Assembly: GCA_029937655.1 (NCBI GenBank)
Contig: JAPYPK010000028.1
Coordinates: 1-15,545, forward strand
Direction: 5' to 3'
DNA length: 15,545 nucleotides
Origin: Nitrospinaceae bacterium
GTDB lineage: Bacteria; Nitrospinota; Nitrospinia; Nitrospinales; VA-1
Positions 1-6,709 of the stretch are shown here, one piece after another (position 1 is the first letter of the stretch; each line of letters opens with the position of its first letter). The notes below the pieces were generated by a model. The model was not told the origin of the DNA. It did no database searches and was given only the letters and a program-made list of their open reading frames with translations. The position numbers and the translations under genes are program-made.

Positions 1-559
1 AAAAATCTTGCTGGTTTTCAGCATGCATGACCAACATTCCTGTGTTAAGGAGGAAAGAAATCTCTATATTATCTGGCTGGATTGCCAGGGGTGTGTTGAT
101 CACTCGGCACATATCAAGCATTACAACAGGAACTCGTGCCCCAGGCCATGAAGAAAGTGCTTCCATACCTCTCATTAAACCGGGACCAGAAGTAGCAGTG
201 AGGCTACGTACACCGGCACGAGATGCTCCACTGATCGCTGACATTGTGCCGATTTCTTCTTCTGCACGATAGTAATCTTTGATATAGCCTTCGTCGTATA
301 GGTAGCCCACCTGCTGCATTGTTTCTGACTGGGGTGTTATAGGATAGGCAATTGCCATATCAACGTTGGCTCTGCGAATTGACTCGCGGGCCGCTTCACT
401 CCCTGTCATGAATATAGTTTCCTTTGGCAGCTTTTGCATCTCCTCAAGACTAATTACCTCTTGAAGATCTCCTGCTGGTACCCAGCCCTCGGGTTTCCCC
501 GGAACATTTTTATGTTTACTTAAATTCTTTACTTTTGCTTCGGCGGTTTGGGGTGACAT
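1..559 (-). CDS. 2-oxoacid:ferredoxin oxidoreductase, alpha subunit (partial, 3' end outside window)
   Basis: Oxidoreductase of the pyruvate/2-oxoglutarate:ferredoxin family. These cytoplasmic enzymes join or split CoA thioesters and CO2 using thiamine diphosphate and ferredoxin. The first 186 residues are present. After a hydrophilic N-terminal extension of about 50 residues the conserved core starts (MTGSEAARESI, 51-61), followed by AYPITPQSE (71-79), YRAEEEIGTMSAISGA (97-112) and TSGPGLMRG (123-131), the hallmark of the pyrimidine-binding alpha domain. The start at 559 is an ATG with GGAG about 11 bases upstream. Internal Met41 and Met51 are possible later starts but have less support. The long extension and the separate alpha chain argue for a multi-subunit enzyme rather than the single-chain type. 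Whether the substrate is pyruvate or 2-oxoglutarate cannot be decided from this fragment. Other subunits would be expected beyond the left edge. Confidence 0.9.
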   Translation of the reverse strand, partial: MSPQTAEAKVKNLSKHKNVPGKPEGWVPAGDLQEVISLEEMQKLPKETIFMTGSEAARESIRRANVDMAIAYPITPQSETMQQVGYLYDEGYIKDYYRAEEEIGTMSAISGASRAGVRSLTATSGPGLMRGMEALSSWPGARVPVVMLDMCRVINTPLAIQPDNIEISFLLNTGMLVMHAENQQDF

Positions 560-662
560 CCTTCACTATCTCCGTTTATAGAAATTAATTTTAATCGTGG
601 ATAACCTAATCCCGTAGTTTTACTTAAGTTTATTGGCTATATTAAAGTAATGATTTTTAAAT

Positions 663-688
663 CTCCTGACGAAACCACAGTCAGCGAG
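663..688 (-). promoter_or_regulatory. stem-loop in the 5' leader of the oxidoreductase gene
   Basis: On the minus-strand transcript CTC-(G)-CTGAC pairs with GTCAG-GAG: eight base pairs with one bulged G and a 9-nt loop. It lies about 25 nt downstream of the predicted transcription start and over 100 nt before the start codon. No uridine run follows, so it is not an intrinsic terminator. It does not match a riboswitch class I recognise. Confidence 0.3.
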
Positions 689-720
689 GACGGTATTCTT
701 GAACTTAATTGAAGACAGTA

Positions 721-749
721 ATACTAGAAATAAACCCTCACTTTGTCAA
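721..749 (-). promoter_or_regulatory. sigma-70-type promoter of the oxidoreductase gene
   Basis: Read on the minus strand, a perfect TTGACA -35 box (744-749) is followed after exactly 17 bases by TAGTAT (721-726), which matches the -10 consensus at four of six positions. Transcription would start near 714, giving a leader of about 155 nt before the ATG at 559. A 6-bp inverted repeat (AACCCT 733-738, AGGGTT 749-754) covers the spacer and the edge of the -35 box. It could be an operator, or a weak terminator for the gene ending at 777. Confidence 0.6.
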
Positions 750-776
750 GGGTTAACGGTCATCAAATTACTTTGA

Positions 777-1100
777 TTACGCCTGCTTTTTATCCATACT
801 TTCTAATACACCTAGTTCTTTAAAGTAAATGAAAGCATTTTCAAGAAATTCGTTGAGAGACGAGTCATTATGAAAAATCAACGTTTTCTTGGCTAATTCG
901 GTGTCGTGACATATTTCGAATTTAACAGCTGCTGTTTCTTGGTATTTTATAACCTCTACTTCCCAGTGAATTTGCGAAAGTTCTTCTTGCGGTCGACTTT
1001 TCGCAGAAATTCCATACTGATTCACCTTGTATAAGAACTCTTGACCTCCGTGCCCATCCGCAGCACTCCGGGATAGGTAGAGATTTTTTTGAACTAACAT
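777..1100 (-). CDS. hypothetical protein, 107 aa
   Basis: I do not recognise this protein. It is soluble-looking, with no signal peptide or membrane segment. The middle reads as alternating beta-strand-like segments (IHWEVEVIKY, TAAVKFEICHD) and the end as an amphipathic helix (SLNEFLENAFIYFKELGVL). It starts with ATG at 1100, ends with TAA, and has no strong Shine-Dalgarno sequence; the upstream bases are very AT-rich. It points in the same direction as the oxidoreductase gene, but that gene has its own promoter in the gap. The gene to the right (1249) reads away from it, with a 148-base AT-rich divergent region between. That it is a real gene rests on full use of the gap and the absence of any better frame. 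Confidence 0.6.
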   Translation of the reverse strand: MLVQKNLYLSRSAADGHGGQEFLYKVNQYGISAKSRPQEELSQIHWEVEVIKYQETAAVKFEICHDTELAKKTLIFHNDSSLNEFLENAFIYFKELGVLESMDKKQA

Positions 1101-1162
1101 TTATTTGAACCTGATTTAAAGATTTTTATATATAAAAATATTCTTTTTTTATTCTATCAAAT

Positions 1163-1173
1163 CAAGTAACTTG
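1163..1173. other. palindrome in the divergent intergenic region
   Basis: CAAGT-A-ACTTG is a perfect 5-1-5 palindrome, and a further ACTTG half-site follows at 1179-1183. It sits between two divergent small genes, where an operator could act on both. Short palindromes are common in AT-rich DNA, so this is only a candidate. The rest of 1101-1248 is AT-rich and shows no promoter that I would defend. Confidence 0.25.
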
Positions 1174-1248
1174 GGAAAACTTGAATTGCGTCTTTAACTA
1201 AAATAACTATTTGCGCTTTAGGGTAATACTTTCAAATTTACTTAGATT

Positions 1249-1533
1249 ATGAATAGCTTAGAATTGAATGATCCAATCGAGATTGAAGCATTTTTGAGTA
1301 AAGTCAGCTTGTCAGGTCTTGGATTTAACACCGATTGCCTTTTAATGGACGTCTATGATGCCGGTCTGGACTATCCAGATTTTCTGAAAGCCGAAGGAAG
1401 TGATCCCGCTGCTTGCTATGATGGAACTTCACCGGCATGGGCTAAATACCATGTTCGTCAAGGAAAGCGGGTGTTCATGATTTATGGGAGATCTGGAGGT
1501 AAAAGGCGTTCTCATTTCTCTGAAACTCCCTAG
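1249..1533 (+). CDS. hypothetical protein, 94 aa
   Basis: I do not recognise this small protein. The first 60 residues are acidic (helix-like IEIEAFLSKVSL, then DVYDAGLDYPDFLKAEGSD) and the last 25 are basic (RQGKRVFMIYGRSGGKRRS). There are two cysteines (30 and 56) and no membrane segment or signal peptide. The ATG at 1249 has no visible Shine-Dalgarno sequence, so translation may be weak or leaderless; Met33 is an alternative start. The gene ends with TAG and is followed 18 bases later by a hairpin terminator, which supports it as a transcribed unit. Confidence 0.6.
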   Translation: MNSLELNDPIEIEAFLSKVSLSGLGFNTDCLLMDVYDAGLDYPDFLKAEGSDPAACYDGTSPAWAKYHVRQGKRVFMIYGRSGGKRRSHFSETP

Positions 1534-1551
1534 TGGCATTAGTTTTCTGAA

Positions 1552-1610
1552 GCCCTATTTGTTTTAAAGCATCCTAAGTTTGACATACGTTAAGAAATAG
1601 GGCCTTTTTT
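1552..1610 (+). terminator. rho-independent terminator after the 94-aa gene
   Basis: GCCCTATTT (1552-1560) pairs perfectly with AAATAGGGC (1595-1603), and the run CTTTTTT follows directly (1604-1610). The stem is nine base pairs. The loop is unusually long at 34 nt, which may itself fold. Position just after a stop codon and the uridine tract make this a convincing terminator. Confidence 0.65.
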
Positions 1611-1654
1611 ATTATCTTGAGGGTCCCTTTAACTTAAGGAGAACTGTTTATACA

Positions 1655-2083
1655 ATGGAGTTTGATAAGGAGTCTCAACAACGCATCCTTCGAGTTGCTG
1701 CTGATAAAAATGAAGGGCGACCTATTGAGGAAATAGATGGACAAGTAGCTAGAGTCCTTGAACTGCACCCTGAGTTCGATTCTATATGGGAAGAGGGTGA
1801 GATGGCATCAATTCCAAGAGAAGTCAACGGTATGATAGTTAACCCTTTTGTACATACTGTTTTACATGTGACCATTGATCGCCAACTTCAACTGGAAGCT
1901 CCGGAATTTGTTGCTACTGCCTACCAACGTTTAACCAGTCAGGGTATGGAATCACACGAAGCTCTTCATGCGATTATAGCCATATATGCCAATCTACATT
2001 TTGCCAGCACACGGAGAGATATGCAGTTCGATGCTCTTGCTTACGAAACTCAGATTAATGGATTGGACTATAATGCAGGTTAA
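1655..2083 (+). CDS. DUF1841 family protein
   Basis: Soluble protein of 142 residues. The C-terminal two thirds match the DUF1841 family. The marker motif NPFVHTVLHVTIDRQL (63-78) has histidines at 67 and 71. It is followed by the helical stretch EAPEFVATAYQRLTSQGMES and a second pair of histidines in HEALH (101-105), then a helix. The four histidines in helix-like spacing suggest a small helical bundle that might bind a metal; this is inference, since the family has no established function to my knowledge. The ATG at 1655 is preceded by AAGGAG (1636-1641) at a somewhat long distance of 13 bases. A terminator lies upstream, so it probably has its own promoter, though none is obvious. It converges on sucD with only nine bases between stop codons. 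Confidence 0.75.
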   Translation: MEFDKESQQRILRVAADKNEGRPIEEIDGQVARVLELHPEFDSIWEEGEMASIPREVNGMIVNPFVHTVLHVTIDRQLQLEAPEFVATAYQRLTSQGMESHEALHAIIAIYANLHFASTRRDMQFDALAYETQINGLDYNAG

Positions 2084-2092
2084 TACAGAGAG

Positions 2093-2962
2093 TTATAGAA
2101 CTTTTGCGACTGTTTTCCCAAGATCAGCGGGGCTTTTAACGACTTTGATTCCGCAGCGGCGCATGACTTTCATTTTTTCTTCAGCCGTGCCTTTTCCGCC
2201 GGAGATGATTGCTCCAGCATGACCCATGCGGCGTCCTGGAGGAGCTGTTTGTCCAGCAATAAAACCAATGACCGGTTTTGTGACATGTTTTTTTATGTAG
2301 TAGGCAGCTTCATCCTCTGCTGACCCGCCAATTTCGCCAATCATACAGATCGCTTTTGTGCCCCGATCTTTTTGGAAAAGCTCTAGAGTGTCAATATACT
2401 TTGTGCCGATAATTGGATCACCACCAATACCGACGCAGGTTGATTGACCGTAGCCTAATGCCGTTAATTGACCAACTGCTTCGTAAGTGAGAGTCCCGCT
2501 CCTGGAGATAATACCGACATTCCCTTTTTTGTGAATGTGGGCCGGCATGATGCCGATCTTACATTTTCCAGGTGAGATGACACCAGGGCAATTGGGGCCG
2601 ATCAACCGCGACTCACTAGCCTTGATATAGCGATAAACTTCCACCATATCTGATACAGGGATACCCTCTGTAATACAAATGATCAGCTCGATTCCTGCGT
2701 CGGCGGCCTCAAGAATGGCGTCGGAGGCAAAAGCGGGTGGCACAAAAATCATTGTTGCGTTGGCTTTCGTTTTTTTTACTGCGTCTCGTACCGTATTGAA
2801 TACGGGAATCTTCCCTAGAACAGTTTGCCCTCCCTTGGCAGGCGTAACCCCACCAACCAATTTAGTCCCATACTTCATGCATTGTTCGGCATGAAACTGT
2901 CCTTCGCGCCCAGTAATACCTTGAACGATTAATTTTGTTTTTTCGTCTACCAGAATGCTCAT
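2093..2962 (-). CDS. sucD: succinyl-CoA synthetase, alpha subunit
   Basis: Alpha subunit of succinate-CoA ligase, which interconverts succinyl-CoA plus nucleoside diphosphate and phosphate with succinate, CoA and nucleoside triphosphate in the cytoplasm. The 289 residues match the usual length. The N-terminal CoA-binding Rossmann domain carries VQGITGREGQFH (13-24) and the later IGPNCPG motif (121-127). The catalytic, transiently phosphorylated histidine is His248 in GRRMGHAGAI. The ligase domain includes SRSGTLTYEAVGQ (153-165) and GIGGDPIIGT (178-187). No key residue is missing. The ATG overlaps the sucC stop codon in an ATGA (2959-2962), so the two chains are translationally coupled. In a reductive TCA cycle the enzyme would run towards succinyl-CoA. 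Confidence 0.97.
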   Translation of the reverse strand: MSILVDEKTKLIVQGITGREGQFHAEQCMKYGTKLVGGVTPAKGGQTVLGKIPVFNTVRDAVKKTKANATMIFVPPAFASDAILEAADAGIELIICITEGIPVSDMVEVYRYIKASESRLIGPNCPGVISPGKCKIGIMPAHIHKKGNVGIISRSGTLTYEAVGQLTALGYGQSTCVGIGGDPIIGTKYIDTLELFQKDRGTKAICMIGEIGGSAEDEAAYYIKKHVTKPVIGFIAGQTAPPGRRMGHAGAIISGGKGTAEEKMKVMRRCGIKVVKSPADLGKTVAKVL

Positions 2963-4119
2963 CGTATTGCCTTTACAATTTTTTGCGCACCATCTTTCAT
3001 ACCTTTTGCCACAATAACATCTATCCCTGAATCGCTAAGAATTTGGTGACCTTCTTCCATATTTGTTCCCTCCATTCTGACCACAATGGGAATTTTTACT
3101 TTTAATTTCTTGGCGGCGATCTCAACGCCTCGAGCTAGAATATCGCATCGTAAGATACCGCCGAAAATATTAATAAAAATTCCTTTTACATGTGGATCGG
3201 AGAGCAGGATTCGGAATCCATTTTCAATCTTTTCCTCATCAGCCCCACCCCCAACATCCAAGAAGTTCGCAGGTTCACCACCTGAATGCTTGATGATATC
3301 CATTGTCGCCATAGCGAGCCCAGCCCCGTTGACCATACAGCCAATATTCCCGTCAAGCTTGATATAGTTTAAGTCAAACTTACTGGCTTCCACTTCCATC
3401 GGATCCTCTTCAGCTAGGTCGCGGTAAGCGAGAATTTCTTTTTGGCGATAGAGTGCATTGCTGTCAATATTAACTTTTGCGTCAAGGACGAGGACTCGAT
3501 CGTCTTTAGTGATGACAAGGGGGTTGATTTCTAGCATATCGCAATCTTCCTTAATAAACGCCTGGTATAGGTTCATTATCAAGGGGATCATTTGTTTGAG
3601 TGCGGCGCCTTCTAGGTTAAGAGCAAAGGCAATTTTTCTAGCGAGGTAAGGCTTAACTCCGATTATGGGGTCGACCAATTCTTTAAAAATTTTCTCGGGT
3701 GTCTCCTCGGCAACTTCTTCGATTGCCATGCCCCCCGCTTCGCTAGCCATGATCATTACACGGCTGGTTTGCCTGTCGAGAAGGATCCCTAAGTACAGTT
3801 CTTTGGCAATAGGCATGCCTTCCTCTATTAAAACTTTTTTGACTTTTCGTCCCTCTGATCCGGTTTGTGGTGTTACCAAGGTCATCCCGATAATCTTACT
3901 TGCATGAGTTTTAGCTTCTCTCGGACTTTTGGCTAGTTTTACACCCCCGCCTTTGCCTCGGCCACCAGCGTGAATTTGTGCCTTAACTACGACAACATCT
4001 GTTCCAAGTTTGCGAGCAGCGGCCTCTGCTTTATCTGGGTTTTCGACGACGATACCCTTGGGGACGGCAACACCGTGCTTTGCAAGGACTTCCTTTGCCT
4101 GATACTCGTGAATATTCAT
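2959..4119 (-). CDS. sucC: succinyl-CoA synthetase, beta subunit
   Basis: Beta subunit, 386 residues, carrying the ATP-grasp nucleotide-binding domain. The N-terminus MNIHEYQAKEVL is the family's standard beginning. The ATP-grasp loop VKAQIHAGGRGKGGGVK lies near 45-61, CDMLEINPLV near 194-203, and the C-terminal ligase region has GNIGCMVNGAGLAMATMD and ANFLDVGGGAD. I chose the ATG at 4119. The frame stays open to a TTG at 4149, but that would add ten hydrophobic residues before the conserved start. No clear Shine-Dalgarno sequence precedes the ATG, which is odd for a central metabolic gene. sucC is the first gene of the pair; its own promoter lies about 60 bases upstream. Nucleotide preference (ATP or GTP) cannot be judged by eye. 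Confidence 0.97.
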   Translation of the reverse strand: MNIHEYQAKEVLAKHGVAVPKGIVVENPDKAEAAARKLGTDVVVVKAQIHAGGRGKGGGVKLAKSPREAKTHASKIIGMTLVTPQTGSEGRKVKKVLIEEGMPIAKELYLGILLDRQTSRVMIMASEAGGMAIEEVAEETPEKIFKELVDPIIGVKPYLARKIAFALNLEGAALKQMIPLIMNLYQAFIKEDCDMLEINPLVITKDDRVLVLDAKVNIDSNALYRQKEILAYRDLAEEDPMEVEASKFDLNYIKLDGNIGCMVNGAGLAMATMDIIKHSGGEPANFLDVGGGADEEKIENGFRILLSDPHVKGIFINIFGGILRCDILARGVEIAAKKLKVKIPIVVRMEGTNMEEGHQILSDSGIDVIVAKGMKDGAQKIVKAIR

Positions 4120-4177
4120 GATTTTAAAAATAAAGGAAATTAGAGACAATAATCATAAATCTGTATGCAAGGCGGCT

Positions 4178-4206
4178 TTTTTATCATAGCTCGTATGGCT
4201 TGTCAA
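4178..4206 (-). promoter_or_regulatory. sigma-70-type promoter of sucCD
   Basis: On the minus strand a perfect TTGACA (4201-4206) is separated by 17 bases from TAAAAA (4178-4183), a four-of-six match to the -10 consensus. Predicted start near 4171, leader about 50 nt. The same TTGACA/N17 layout is seen in front of the oxidoreductase gene at 721-749. Confidence 0.5.
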
Positions 4207-4253
4207 AAATTATCCATCAGCATTCAGTGCTAATAGTTGCTGGGTATGGATGT

Positions 4254-4321
4254 AAAAAAATGGGTTTGGGTTAACTTAAAGGAAAACTAGAGAAGTTTTT
4301 GAACTACAAATAGTTAGACCC
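4254..4321 (-). terminator. possible terminator after fliS
   Basis: Just beyond the fliS stop codon on the minus strand, GGGTCTAAC (4313-4321) can pair with GTTAACCC (4268-4275) with one bulge, and a run of seven T follows at 4254-4260. An alternative small hairpin AACTA-TTTG-TAGTT lies inside (4302-4315). The seven-base gap between stem and T run and the long loop make this weak. Confidence 0.3.
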
Positions 4322-4323
4322 GG

Positions 4324-4770
4324 TTAACACTTGGAGGCTATTTTCTTGTGTGGGAGGGTAGTTAGGTTTTTGTCGGCGTTGTTCGCGCTACCGTTGTTAC
4401 TTTTGGCTAATAACTCTTCCCAAGCTTCCATCAAGGGTGTGAGTACATTTACTATTGACTCGAGGGCCTTACGGTCTGATTTAATATTAGCTAAGGTCAA
4501 TTGATGAAGAATGAACTGATAAAGTGACTCCAGCTTATGAGCTACATCGCCACCTTTTTTCATGTCTAGAGCACATGACAATTCATTTATAATATCGTGA
4601 GTTTTATTAATATAGGTTCCTTTTTTCGACAGGTCTTTAGTGTCAATTCCCTCTATAGCTAAAGTGACAAACTTCAGGGCCCCTTCATACATCATTATGA
4701 TTAGCTTCCCTTGACTGGAAGTTGCTATTTCGTTGTGACGGTATTGGTTGTGAAACCTATGTGGAACCAT
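4324..4770 (-). CDS. fliS: flagellar export chaperone FliS
   Basis: Cytoplasmic chaperone that binds the C-terminal tail of newly made flagellin and keeps it export-competent. The protein is 148 residues, slightly longer than typical. The family core is clear: YRHNEIATSSQGKLIIMMYE (10-29) followed by a helical bundle with INKTHDIINELSCALDMKKGGD and LYQFILHQLTLANIKSD. The last 25 residues (after LLAKSNNGSANN) are a low-complexity tail not needed for the fold. ATG at 4770 with AAGGGCG about 12 bases upstream. It follows fliD by 34 bases in the same direction, the classic fliD-fliS order, and is likely carried on the same FliA-driven transcript. Confidence 0.93.
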   Translation of the reverse strand: MVPHRFHNQYRHNEIATSSQGKLIIMMYEGALKFVTLAIEGIDTKDLSKKGTYINKTHDIINELSCALDMKKGGDVAHKLESLYQFILHQLTLANIKSDRKALESIVNVLTPLMEAWEELLAKSNNGSANNADKNLTTLPHKKIASKC

Positions 4771-4804
4771 ATTTAGACGCCCTTAAGAATAAAAAAAGTA
4801 GTTA

Positions 4805-6427
4805 TTATTTTTTCTGAAAAATATTTTTAATCCCCGACAAAGCACTGTTGAAGGTATCCTTTTGTGCGTTAAGTCTTCCCAGTACAATTTCCAAGTTTGT
4901 GAATCTTGCTTTTAGGGTTTCCTCGAATGCAAGCAGGCGTTCTGCCTGTTTTAGAAGTGTTTCGTTGAAATCGTTGACCGTCTCTTTGATAGTGTCAAGT
5001 TCTGTGACCAATGGTCCATTCAAGGACGAATCAACCAAATTTTTTAATTGTCGATTAAGAATTTCGGCTACTCCAATTGAAAGAGTAATGTGCCCATAGT
5101 TCCCATTGTTTAAATTACCAAGACGAAAATTAAGTCCAGTTGAGTCTCCCGAGGAACCTGCGTAAAAATTTCCCGATCCTGAGGCAGTTACAAAAGTGCT
5201 TGCACCGGAGTTGCTTAATTGAACAAAAGTGCTTGTTCCGGAAGATGATACCTGCACCTCGTAGGATCCGGGCTCCGTATCACTGGTAAACCCTACATAA
5301 GCTAATGATGAGTTTGTCACGCTGCCGTTGCTTGAAAAAAGCTGGCTTACATTTGCTATGTCGTCTATCAATGCATCAGAAAGATCATCGGTGTCCAGGA
5401 TGAGCGTCCCATCTGATTGAGTGGTGATACCGATTTGTGACAGGTAAGTATAGTCACCGCTAATCCCCGTGATTTTAGTGCTTATCGAACTTCGAAGAAT
5501 TTGCTGCAGGTTTTGGACTGCAAAATTACCAAATAATACGCCGGTTTGTTCACTTTCTGAGTCTAACGCTAATTGTTCACTTAGGAATAATGAAAGATCG
5601 TTATACTCATCAACAAAGTCCGAAACTTTGGTTGTTATGGCTTCTGTGTCAGTGGAAAGAGAAATGGTTCCTGAACCTGCTGATTGCAGTTTAAGTGCTG
5701 CACCACTAATAATGTCTGTAACGGTGTTAGATGATTTGGTAATCGAAACCCCATCTAGTGATAAGCTTGCATTCTGTGCCGTTTGTGTTGTTTCAAAACC
5801 CATTGTTACCGAACCGCTTGTGATATTAGTACTCATTGTTACAGTACCGCTGCTGCCTGTTTGGGTGCCTGAAATAAGTAGGCGATAAGGGTTGGTGGCG
5901 TCACCGTCATTAAGAAAGGACGCCTTGACGTCGAGTCCCAGGTTATTAATAGCTAGCCTTAACCCATCAAGCGTGTTGTTAGTACTATCAATAGTTACTG
6001 TTGAGGAAGCAGATGATCCAATAACGATTGTTACGGTTCCAGATGCAATTGATGATGTGGTTTCTGCATGCCCACTTGTTATGAGTTTACTTTCTGTGGC
6101 GAGGTTATTAATGATGAGAGAATAGGTTCCAGATGACGCTGAACTAGTGGTAGTAATATCTACAACCTTATTACTATCTGAAAAACTATTGTTTGAAAAA
6201 ACGCTCTTATTGACTATGAAGCGACTTTCGGTATTAAGTGTGGTCACAACGCTTTTGAATGTTTGCAACCTATTTTTTAATTCCTGAAAACTAGCTAACT
6301 TTTGCTGCTCGATTTGTTTTTTGGCTTCGACCAGATCCATTGATCGAGCTTCCAGAGAAACCATCTTGTTGATGATGTCTTGGGTATCTAAGTTAGAATT
6401 AATGCCAAATACTGCGTTTTGTGCCAT
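4805..6427 (-). CDS. fliD: flagellar filament cap protein FliD (hook-associated protein 2)
   Basis: Exported protein that forms the cap at the filament tip and helps flagellin subunits insert. The 540 residues fall in the usual range. The N-terminal FliD domain has FGINSNLDTQDIINKMVSLE (7-26) and a coiled coil with ELKNRLQTFKSVVTTLNTESRF. A Ser/Thr/Gly-rich variable region follows. The conserved C-terminal part includes ISLSTDTEAITTKVSDFVDE and a terminal coiled coil ending FNSALSGIKNIFQKK. There is no cleavable signal, as expected for type III export. The protein has no cysteine or tryptophan that I can see, common for filament-tip proteins. It is first in a fliD-fliS unit behind a sigma-28 promoter. 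Neither flagellin nor other flagellar genes are in the window. Confidence 0.95.
   Translation of the reverse strand: MAQNAVFGINSNLDTQDIINKMVSLEARSMDLVEAKKQIEQQKLASFQELKNRLQTFKSVVTTLNTESRFIVNKSVFSNNSFSDSNKVVDITTTSSASSGTYSLIINNLATESKLITSGHAETTSSIASGTVTIVIGSSASSTVTIDSTNNTLDGLRLAINNLGLDVKASFLNDGDATNPYRLLISGTQTGSSGTVTMSTNITSGSVTMGFETTQTAQNASLSLDGVSITKSSNTVTDIISGAALKLQSAGSGTISLSTDTEAITTKVSDFVDEYNDLSLFLSEQLALDSESEQTGVLFGNFAVQNLQQILRSSISTKITGISGDYTYLSQIGITTQSDGTLILDTDDLSDALIDDIANVSQLFSSNGSVTNSSLAYVGFTSDTEPGSYEVQVSSSGTSTFVQLSNSGASTFVTASGSGNFYAGSSGDSTGLNFRLGNLNNGNYGHITLSIGVAEILNRQLKNLVDSSLNGPLVTELDTIKETVNDFNETLLKQAERLLAFEETLKARFTNLEIVLGRLNAQKDTFNSALSGIKNIFQKK
5190..5242 (-). repeat. imperfect 33-nt tandem duplication inside fliD
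   Basis: Two copies start at 5190 and 5223 on the plus strand; ACAAAAGTGCTTG is identical in both, and 18 of the first 20 bases agree before the copies diverge. The period of 33 bases equals 11 codons and gives the paired peptides GTSTFVQLSNS and GASTFVTASGS in the variable, surface-exposed part of FliD. It looks like an old in-frame slippage or duplication event. Confidence 0.6.
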
Positions 6428-6480
6428 TAGATGTATTAGATCTCTAGGACGAGAATAATTTTACAAGTTTCTTCATGATT

Positions 6481-6508
6481 TTATCGGCTTATAAAATTCA
6501 TACCTTTA
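6481..6508 (-). promoter_or_regulatory. FliA (sigma-28) type flagellar promoter of fliDS
   Basis: On the minus strand TAAA (6505-6508) is followed after 16 bases by GCCGATAA (6481-6488), the exact -10 element of the enterobacterial FliA consensus. The usual spacing is 15 bases, so this is one longer. Transcription would start close to 6473, about 46 nt before the fliD ATG. Position and motif together are strong evidence that fliD-fliS is a late flagellar operon. Confidence 0.65.
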
Positions 6509-6709
6509 ATGGATTTAAAGGGTTTAGGGCATTGTTTGTAACTATTTAATCATGGTCAAAAAGAATTTTAGGTGACTTTCGGTAAATATCTGTTTTATCT
6601 AATGTTGAGTTGTTTTCCTTGATTTGGTGCTGGGGAGTGCTAGAGTTGTAAAATTCGGTCAAAATGGTGGTCTAAAGGGAGTGGTCTCAATATTTGGAGT
6701 TCGAGTACT

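Noticed and set aside
27..272. 81-aa open frame on the plus strand
   Set aside because: It is antisense to the oxidoreductase alpha subunit, whose conserved motifs fix the coding strand.
733..754. Inverted repeat AACCCT/AGGGTT as a full intrinsic terminator of the 107-aa gene
   Set aside because: The stem is only six base pairs with a 10-nt loop and no real T run, and it overlaps a strong promoter, so an operator is just as likely.
1986..2222. 78-aa plus-strand frame across the DUF1841/sucD junction
   Set aside because: It overlaps the ends of two well supported genes in another frame and has no motif.
5469..5888. 139-aa open frame on the plus strand
   Set aside because: It is antisense to fliD; the Ser/Thr-rich codons of fliD leave the opposite strand open by chance. 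No ribosome site or family signal.
6590..6709. Sigma-70 promoter for the exonuclease gene
   Set aside because: TTGATT with TAGAGT at a 16-base spacing and a lone TAAAAT were seen, but neither pair is good enough to call.
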